64,000 nt of DNA, from assembly GCA_016806645.1 (NCBI GenBank), contig JACSYO010000396.1, positions 440,001 through 504,000 on the forward strand, in the 5' to 3' direction. The DNA is from Ophiodon elongatus (lineage: Eukaryota > Chordata > Actinopteri > Perciformes > Hexagrammidae). The position numbers and the translations under genes are program-made. Below, piece after piece: positions 56,431 to 64,000 of this stretch (the stretch's first letter is position 1; each line of letters opens with the position of its first letter). The notes below the pieces were generated by a model. That model ran no database searches, had not been told where the DNA came from, and was given only the letters and a program-made list of their open reading frames with translations.

Positions 56431-57849
56431 TTTAAGAAAGTAAGCTATGGGCTATTGTTTATTTACTGTAGTCATGTTACGTTACATTGTTAGGTTATTA
56501 ACAAAAACCCTGATGTTTTTTCTAACCTTAGGTTGACTTGGTAAACAAATTAGTTTTACATCTATAACCACATGTCATTGTCATTGCCTGATAAAAGGTT
56601 CATATGAAAGCTAATCATTTCATCTTGGTTCAGAAACATCCACGCAGAAACATACAATGCCAGCGTTTTTTTTGGTGACTCGGTTGTTTTTTCATATGGC
56701 TTCATGGAACAGCTTAATCTTGGCTCAATTTGTTAGGCTGGAATAAAAAAATGAAAAATGAATGCTCATTTTTCATCGATATATGTCTTGTCCACCTAAG
56801 AACATACAAGTAATTTAAATGCTCATACGGACATATGAGACAGGGTGAGGCAGGTTTCATTCCAGGGTTGTGTATAACAATCCTCCCTCAGGAAAGTGAC
56901 GCAATGGTTTGATCTGACATATAACAACAATAATAAACATAATGACTACCTGTCGATAAGATAGAGGAACCTCATTATGTGAGAGCTGGATTGGACCACA
57001 GCTGAGTCTCAATAAAAGACAAGTACTGACAAATGGATGTATTGGTGTAACCCTGCTCCAGACTCCCCCTGTCCTCCACTCACCAGATAACTGGCACAGT
57101 ATCAGGATCACCAGCAGCATAATAATCAGATCAGCGACCCCCAGGCCTCCTTCAACAATGGCTTGCGTAGATCACTGCTGTCAAACTGCTTTTACACACT
57201 GTCACAGCCATTAGCCCACACAGGCCTGAGTGGCTTCTTGCTAAGGAAGAAAAATCTGAGCAAATGGAAAACATCCACTGTGACTGTTTGCCCTGCACCG
57301 CGTACAAAATGACGAAAGTAGAAAAGCATTACTGACAATTACGGCACAACTCTTGTGTTTGTCAGGTGATTCACCCCCTCCCTCCCCCCCTCCCACCGCA
57401 CTCTCCATTCATCCATCCTCTCTGTCTAACGCTGCATGAATTGCTCTTTTTTTAGGAAACAGACACAGAGAGAGATTAAATGGGGGAACTTGGCCACCTG
57501 GATGAATGCAGGGACTGAACAATTAAAAATCTATTTACCGTCAAAAAGCTTTGCCTTCTAATTAGGACTGCATGCAGGCCAGAGGGGCTTTTCTGTTGAA
57601 GGGCAACCCTTTTTTTTCCTGCTCGCACATTGTTTCATATTTGTGTTAATGTTTTCCCCCTAACTATCCCATTGTTTTTCATCCTCCGCTTACATTCCCT
57701 CATAATGATAATGCAGCGGTAAATAGTGTTTTATTCAGACACGGACCAGCACAATAGGCCTAAATGTATCTGCTAAATGGAGAGACATTTGTTTTAATTC
57801 TCAGCAGGTGTGCAGTGTTTGGACCAGTCTTTATTCTGATAGGGACGAC
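56431..57849. other. Stretch without recognised gene
   Basis: No exon or repeat family recognised. 57420-57740 is AT-rich, with several TAATTAG/CTAATTAG-like homeodomain-type motifs. It could be regulatory, but nothing here proves it. Confidence 0.35.
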
Positions 57850-57918
57850 AATGTCTCCTACAGCATGATGCTCTTCAGTGTCTCCTACAGCATGGAGCTC
57901 TTCAATGTCTCCTAGAGC
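57850..57918 (+). repeat. 27-bp minisatellite, left part
   Basis: Two and a half units of the same array as 59708-60418 (CTCCTACAGCATGGAGCTCT), left of the inserted LINE. The last unit carries a C-to-G change that makes TAG. Confidence 0.9.
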
Positions 57919-59707
57919 ATGTACGACCATTTATACTGGTCAGCCTTTTAATTTTACCCCATTTCCTGTGCAGGAAGTTCATAAAGCCCTAAAAAGCCTA
58001 GATCATAGGAAACCTTCAGGGCCTGACTGTATAGACCCTTACTTTTTGAAATTGGCTGCTGATTTTGTTGCAGAGCCACTTGCATATCTTTTTAATCTGA
58101 CAATGAAAAATAACGAAATACCAATGAAATGGAAATCTGCCTTTGTTCTCCCACTGTTTAAAGGTGGTGACCCAGCTATTTTAAATACCTATAGGCCAAT
58201 ATCAAATTTATCTGTACTTGCTAAAATCCTTGAAGCTCTTGTGAGCACACAACTTAAGGAGTTTCTTATACACCAATGCCATTTTATCATCCTATCAGTC
58301 AGGCTTTAGGAAAAAACGTAGCACTATTACAACTGCACTGAAAGTGGTAAATGACATTTCTGTTGCTCTTGACAAGAAGCAACATTGTGCGTCACCGTTT
58401 ATTGATCTGTCTAAAGCATTTGACACAGTTGACCATGATGTTTTGAGGCTGATGCTCCGCAACTCAGGGCTCTCGGAGCAAGCGGTCGCTTGGTTCACGA
58501 GCTACCTTGAGAATAGGTCTCAGTGCATCAGATATGAGGGTCTATCCTCTGATATTGCAACCGTCTGTAAAGGTGTGCCACAAGGCTCTGTATTAGGTCC
58601 ACTTTTATTTACTGTTTATATAAATAATCTGGGCCAAAATGTGGTGGATGCAAACTGTCACTTTTATGCTGATGACACTGTGATATATTGCTGTGCAACA
58701 ACTCTTGTGCAGGCAATTGATCTCTTGCAAAAAGCTTTTAATGTTGTTCAAAATACCCTGTTTCAACTGAAACTTGTTCTAAATACAGATAAGACAAAAC
58801 TTATGTTGTTTTCAAACTGTCGGAGTAGACCACAGAATATCCCTTCGGTGGTCACTCATGAAGGAAGTGAAATAGAGGTTGTTGACTCTTATAAATATCT
58901 GGGTATTTTGATTGATGACTCCCTCACTTTTAAGCCACATGTGCAGTACCTGGTGAAAATGTTGAGGTTAAAACTGGGTTTTTATTTTCGAAATAAGCTG
59001 TGCTTCTCAACTAATGTAAAAAAGCGATTAGTTGCTGCTACTTTTTTACCTGTGTTGGACTATGGTGATCTTCTTTATATGCATGCTTCTGCTAACTGTC
59101 TTCGTATGGTGGACACAGCTTACCATGCTTCACTGCGGTTCATTACCAATTGTAAAGCTCTGACTCACCAATGTGAGTTATAGTCTCGGGTAGGATGGCC
59201 TGCATTGGCCACCCGTAGGCTCTGTCATTGGTACACCTTCATTTATAAGGCAATCCTTGGTCTGCTCCCAAACTACCTGTGTGTCTTCATCAGGCAGAAA
59301 AGTATCGGACAATACTCTTTGCGTTCTCGGGACTTCCTTATGCTCACTGTCCCAAATGTCAAAACGGAAATGGGAAAAAGGACTTTTGTGTACTCTGCAC
59401 CCTCATCATGGAACATGTTGCAGAATGATTTAAAACTTAAAGAACTGATACCACTTACTGCTTTTAAATATAAAATGAAAGAAATAGAGGCAGGTTCCCA
59501 AAAATTTAAATGTTTCTAAATTAACTCGGTTATGTCACTGTCTTTTAACTTTTAGTTTCTTTTAACTTGTCTTGTTCTGTGTTTTTTCTGTCTAACTATG
59601 TGTTTCTTATGCTGCTGCCTGTCTTGGCCAGGTCTCACTTGAAAAAGAGATTTTTAATCTCAATGGGACTTATCTGGTAAAATAAAGGTTTAATAATAAT
59701 AATAAAA
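57919..59707 (+). mobile_element. 5'-truncated L2/CR1-type LINE
   Basis: A non-LTR retrotransposon fragment with the reverse transcriptase and C-terminal part, then a 3' UTR and a (TAA)n tail at 59692-59705. The 3' end contains AAAGAGATTTTTAATCTCAA, which forms a small hairpin (GAGATT with AATCTC). I recognise it as the usual 3' end of fish L2-type elements. The 5' end is truncated, as target-primed insertions often are. Both flanks are units of one 27-bp minisatellite, so it inserted into that array. Confidence 0.9.
57960..59519 (+). pseudogene. LINE reverse transcriptase ORF, broken twice
   Basis: RT motifs in order: HRKPSGPDCIDPYFLK, LNTYRPISNLSVLAKILE, SGFRKKRST, DLSKAFDTVDHDVL, KGVPQGSVLGPLLF, catalytic FYADDTVIY, LNTDKTKLMLFS, SYKYLGILID, and the C-terminal APSSWNMLQNDLKLKEL. 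A frameshift lies near 58275-58295 between the second and third motifs. An in-frame TAG at 59181 interrupts the C-terminal part at a position usually held by an aromatic residue. The endonuclease domain is missing. Only two lesions in 1.5 kb suggest a fairly recent insertion. Confidence 0.9.
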
Positions 59708-60418
59708 CAGCATGAAGCTCTTCAGTGTCTCCTACAGCATGGAGCTCTTCAATGTCTCCTACAGCATGGAGCTCTTCAATGTCTCCTACAGCATGAAGCT
59801 CTTCAATGTCTCCTACAGCATGGAGCTCTTCAATGTCTCCTACAGCATGGAGCTCTTCAATGTCTCCTACAGCATGAAGCTCTTCAATGTCTCCTACAGC
59901 ATGGAGCTCTTCAATGTCTCCTACAGCATGAAGCTCTTCAATGTCTCCTACAGCATGGAGCTCTTCAATGTCTCCTACAGCATGGAGCTCTTCAATGTCT
60001 CCTACAGCATGGAGCTCTTCAATGTCTCCTACAGCATGGAGCTCTTCAATGTCTCCTACAGCATGAAGCTCTTCAATGTCTCCTACAGCATGGAGCTCTT
60101 CAATGTCTCCTACAGCATGGAGCTCTTCAATGTCTCCTACAGCATGGAGCTCTTCAATGTCTCCTACAGCATGAAGCTCTTCAATGTCTCCTACAGCATG
60201 GAGCTCTTCAATGTCTCCTACAGCATGAAGCTCTTCAATGTCTCCTACAGCATGGAGCTCTTCAGTCTATCCTACAGCATGAAGCTCGTCAATGTCTCCT
60301 ACAGCATGGAGCTCTTCAGTCTATCCTACAGCATGAAGCTCGTCAATGTCTCCTACAGCATGAAGCTCGTCAATGTCTCCTACAGCATGAAGCTCTACAG
60401 TGTCTCGTACAGCATGTT
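59708..60418 (+). repeat. 27-bp minisatellite, right part, about 26 units
   Basis: Tandem units of 27 bp built on AGCATGGAGCTCTTCAATGT plus CTCCTAC. The unit is a multiple of three, so one plus frame is open through the whole array and reads M(E/K)LFNVSYS over and over. The E/K codon is nearly the only variable site until the last six units, where LVN and FSL variants appear. The frame continues into unique sequence to 60536. No signal peptide, known repeat-protein family or promoter supports translation. Confidence 0.95.
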
Positions 60419-60950
60419 GTACCAACCAAGCGGCAACTTCAGGGTCGGAAAATATTTGCCAACAAGAAGTGCCAAAAACTGCAGTTCCTTAAATGGCCAC
60501 TTGAGGCTAGCTTCAAAGGCATATCAATCCCCATAGACCCTCCACATTAAAATGTCCAACGTTACAGCAGAAATAAATATGTTTACAGCCTCGGCAGAAA
60601 AATATTTTATATTTTCTATAGCTAATTTCCCGTGAATTTTTTAATTTTTATATAACTCCCCTTTAAATTATATTAAGGCATACATTTTGGCTCTATTTAT
60701 GTCCACTACTTGCTTGTGCGGAACAGAAGCTTTAGAGGGCAAATTTGACCTGCAAAGTTATGGCAGCGCTTCAGTCTTTGTCTGTCAGGTGCAGCATGCA
60801 AGACCCTGTTTACACTTGGCTTCAAAATGCGTCTTGGGCGAGCGTATCACAAGTTGACAGCTCTTAATACAAGAGTACAAGACCACCAAGACACATTGGA
60901 TTGGATCACTCAAACCACTTGTCGCACAGTACAGTATGAAAGGACACTTC
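60419..60950. other. Stretch without recognised gene
   Basis: AT-rich unique sequence between the minisatellite and the hAT element. Nothing else seen. Confidence 0.4.
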
Positions 60951-60958
60951 TACTACAT

Positions 60959-61507
60959 CAGCGGTCCCCACCCTTTTTTGCGCCACGGACCGGTTTCGTG
61001 TAAGACAATATTTTCACGGACCGGCCTTCAAGGTGTGGGCGATAAATATGACGTAATAAAATGATACGACAGGCATAAAAACAAATATAAAGTACATAAA
61101 AAATACAACTCACCGTTACGCCTAATTATCGCCACATATTATGCAGAGCGGGCGCGTGAGAATCACCTGTAGGATGAACCCGTATTTTAAGTAGGACTCC
61201 TGATGTTGTTTTTTAAATGCAGCTTTCTTCTTCTTGAAAGTCGAAGGCTCTTCTTCTTCTTCTGTCTCCTCTTTGGTTCTTTTCCCCTTTCCAAAGAAGC
61301 TCTCCAAAGACCTTTGTTTTTACTCATTTTTGCTCGCTTGTGGGCTTAATTTTTGGCGGATTTATCCAGTAATTTTTTTAAATAAAACATCTTTCAGACC
61401 GTGATAATGAATCAAATATTTATTTTCATTCATTCTTTCTGTGTGGCCCAGTACCAAGGGACCCACGGACCGGTACCAGTTCGCGGCCCGGTGGTTGGGG
61501 ACCACTG
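60959..61507 (-). mobile_element. hAT-type element, internally deleted, with 8-bp target duplication
   Basis: The ends CAGCGGTCCCCACCC and, inverted, CAGTGGTCCCCAACCACCGG are terminal inverted repeats of a hAT type widespread in vertebrates. Identical 8-mers TACTACAT lie directly outside (60951-60958 and 61508-61515). The element is 549 bp and keeps only the start of the transposase gene on the minus strand, so it is a deletion derivative. Confidence 0.9.
61122..61307 (-). pseudogene. hAT transposase N-terminal fragment
   Basis: Sixty-one codons: MESFFGKGKRTKEETEEEEE, a Lys-rich stretch, ESYLKYGFI, and RPLCIICGDN before a stop. This order (acidic/basic N terminus, YLKYGF, then C-x-x-C of a BED-type zinc finger) is typical of the start of Charlie/SPIN-like hAT transposases. 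The rest of the zinc finger and the catalytic domain are missing. Confidence 0.75.
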
Positions 61508-61515
61508 TACTACAT

Positions 61516-62171
61516 GACACGCCCACGAATCAAAATGACTTGCTTAGGTTTAAGAAAAGATAATGTTATGGGTTAAAATAAGTAGATTAGTAAGGTTACT
61601 AAGTAACTAAGTACTATTTAAGTATCTTGTCATCATTATGGATTTCCAATGTTTTTTTCTAAAAATCTCTTCACACTGATATAGGCATACATACAGACGA
61701 GTCAAAATGTCTGCTGTAAAAAATATCTAATCTATTGATGGGAGAATGGAGATGATGTCATTCAAGCATAATCTGTACATTCTCACAGGGGCTTTAAAAA
61801 TCACGAGTTGGTGGTGTCTTCCTGACTGAGCGGTCTTAGGGCCCCAGTCATTTCAAGTGTCTTGTATCCAGAAATAATCCAGATAAGATTTAAAGTCCCA
61901 GTGAAGTGGTAGTTAGAGCGTCTTTAGCTTCTGTACGCTGACGTATTCCCCAGTGAAACTGAATATCTGAGCGGTGGATAGTTACAAGAGGGATTCACAT
62001 TCAATCCTTCTGATTTGATTGGACGGCTTAAAAAGTGGAAGGGCTCAGAATGTAGTGAGATACGCAGCTACAGAGGACTGAGGTTCCACACGCACCTCCC
62101 TTGTCGCTAAAAGTGGCAGATTGATTGATGGATGGATGTCATGATATTCTTTAAATTGGTTTGTACTAGCT
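61516..62171. other. Stretch without recognised gene
   Basis: Unique AT-rich sequence; no feature could be supported. Confidence 0.4.
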
Positions 62172-62515
62172 GGGCTGCACGGTGGTGTAGTGGCTAACAT
62201 TGTCACCTCACAGCAAGAGGGGCCCGGGTTCGACCCCCTTCTGCTTCCCTTCGGTCCTTTTGTGTGGAGTTTGCACGTTCTCCCCATGGCAGGGTGGGTT
62301 CCCTCTGGGTTCTCCGGCCAAAGACATGCACCTCAGGTTAATTGGAGACTCTAAATTGCCCGTAGGTGTAAATGTGAGTGTGAATGGTTGTCTGTCTCTA
62401 TATGAGCTCTGTGATAAACTGGAGACCTGTCCAGGTGAACCCTGCTTTCACCCAATGTCAGCTGGGATTGGCTCCAGCGCCCCGTGATAAATAGGATAAG
62501 CTGTTTAGATAAACG
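62172..62515 (+). mobile_element. tRNA-like SINE, near full length
   Basis: The head has TGGTGTAGTGGCTAACA (A box) and GGGTTCGACCCCC (B box) about 40 bp apart, as in tRNA-derived pol III promoters. The body contains GGAGTTTGCACGTTCTCCCC, GGTTAATTGGAGACTCTAAA and GGGATTGGCTCCAGCGCCCC, and the end ATAGGATAAGCTGTTTAGAT. I know this sequence as one of the commonest interspersed repeats of fish genomes. The minus-strand open frames are by-products. Confidence 0.85.
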
Positions 62516-64000
62516 AATAGTTTGTACTAACTTACGTGAGCACACGTCATATTTTGTTTAACAGGAAGAAAGACAATTTGATGATTCAATTTAATTTTTT
62601 GGGGTTTTGTTGATATATTGTTAATAAGACCAGGGAAGTGATCTAAAAGTGTTCAAAAGGCATTTTGCACGTCATCTCGACCTTAAAACACTTTCATTTA
62701 CACTAAATTACATATTATGGGTCTGAGATGGTCAAATCACAAATCTGATCTTAATCCTTCTTATTTTTCTTGGCTACATGTAATAACTGTAACTGCTGTT
62801 ATCACAAGGACGGAGGACACAAACCATGGACGTATTAAGACAGCAAGTGGATCCTCCAGAGGTGGTTTGAACAATCAGATTTCAATCCGTCTTGAATGCT
62901 GAACTATCTTTGCAAAGGTGCATGTCTTTCTCGCAAACCAGAGAGAGCACACTGGGCTGCTTTAAAACGAGGGCTTTAAGAGACGGGCTAAAACGGATCG
63001 TTTCAGAGAGAGGGTAAATACAGATATATTCATACTGAAGGTTTTTGGAAAATAAAATAAAAACAATACAAATACCACCATTAGGGAAAAATTACCATTT
63101 TGCCCGCTAAATATGTTGCAACCTAACTGACAGATCTTTCGATAATAAAAGCTTCCTTCTTAACCCTTTTGCAGCATACTTAGCTTTGCACCCGCAGAGC
63201 TCTGAAATAGCACAATTTGTGAGTCTGTTGTTTGATCCATCCTTAAACTTATATGATGAATATGGCAGCCTCTCTGGGCCACTAGAGGGGCTCTTAGCCT
63301 TGTTTATTTAATTCATGCTAATTTATGATGTGTGGTGCATCCTTTCATTTCTTTTCATTCAAGCACTGCGATAAGCACAGCTGTCCTGGCATCAGTGTTT
63401 TCGTTTCGCCGTACTTCTGCTCTGCCCACCACATTGACTTTGAGCAACAACCCAGCAGACAGAAGTCGATCCGTCAGACAACAGAGACTTTCTGTGAGCC
63501 GCCAGTGTGGCCGCCCACTTACTGACTGTTAGAGTGTGGTCGGGGCATGGAATACATTTGCACAAATTGAAATTCTTTTTTCACCGCAAAACATTAATCA
63601 GGGGACAGTTTCTGTTAAAAAATATCTCATTAGAATGAATATTGTGTCCATCCGTATGCAATGCTCACATGCCAATAAGTCCGTGGATCCCTGAGGCCAT
63701 CCCTTCGTAGGTGAAACTCAATGCACACTAAGTGGTGCAATCTGTTTAGTGCAAAAATCCCCTCTTTGTGTTTCTACAGAATATGCTTTTGGTTTGTGAA
63801 CTGCAGTGGAATGATACGTGGGGTTGATGGTGCTGTTTATCGATACAACGTTCAAGTCCTTTTCGTAAAATAATTTGTGAACTGCTCGTGATAACCTTTT
63901 TTTCAATTTGTGAACAAATATATTTAGTGGACTTTTGATTTTAAATAAATAAGATTTTACAGGGCAAACATTTCCAGCAGAAGTAAATGTTCACACAAAG
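62516..64000. other. Stretch without recognised gene
   Basis: A segment at 62848-62900 (CCAGAGGTGGTTTGAACAAT, TCAATCCGTC) matches the start of the dispersed block at 21250. The rest is AT-rich and shows no exon or RNA gene. Confidence 0.45.

Noticed and set aside
37400..60418. Regular repeats suggesting a CRISPR-like array
   Set aside because: The units are adjacent without unique spacers, and the genome is clearly vertebrate. They are minisatellites.
61122..61307. Independent small Lys/Glu-rich gene
   Set aside because: It sits inside a hAT element with target duplication and matches the start of a transposase.

Overview
The window looks like nuclear DNA of a teleost fish, probably a percomorph. 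It is intron-rich and AT-leaning, carries long (CA)n microsatellites, and is dense in fish-type repeats: a DIRS1-like element, hAT-derived elements, an L2/CR1-type LINE, tRNA-like SINEs and a short dispersed family present about eight times. I do not name a species.

One protein-coding gene can be built with confidence. It is snx7 (sorting nexin 7) on the minus strand, from the start codon at 47057 to the stop codon at 15452. Nine coding exons join in frame with GT-AG introns into a PX-BAR protein of about 423 residues. Exons 2 to 6 are clustered (42.1-39.0 kb). Exon 1 lies 4.9 kb upstream, exons 7 and 8 are at 36.0 and 29.9 kb, and the short last exon lies beyond a 14.3 kb intron. A 5' UTR and likely promoter with ETS-type sites sit at 47.06-47.25 kb.

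Layout. 0-6.5 kb: no gene; a (CA)n array, an LTR-retrotransposon remnant with 5-bp target duplication (753-1262), a foldback repeat and two degraded dispersed repeats. 6.6-11.3 kb: a DIRS1-like tyrosine-recombinase retroelement on the minus strand, bounded by inverted terminal repeats, with gag-like, RT/RNase H and recombinase remains, all broken, and a SINE inserted in it. 11.3-15.4 kb: no recognised gene, a 70-bp tandem repeat and AT-rich repeats. 15.4-47.1 kb: snx7, its introns full of mobile-element copies. 47.2-57.8 kb: no recognised gene; dispersed repeats, a 649-bp hAT-type element with a perfect 8-bp target duplication, minisatellites and microsatellites. 57.8-60.4 kb: a 27-bp minisatellite split by a 5'-truncated LINE. 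60.9-61.5 kb: a second small hAT element with an 8-bp duplication and the start of a transposase. 62.2-62.5 kb: a tRNA-like SINE.

I found no convincing new biological system. The most unusual items are the DIRS-like element with its inverted termini, the LINE insertion that splits a coding-like minisatellite, a three-copy dispersed family carrying a protein-like tail, oppositely oriented repeat copies flanking snx7 exons 2 to 7, and a cluster of RFX X-box-like palindromes in snx7 intron 1. All assignments come from reading the sequence and from memory of the families; no search was run.
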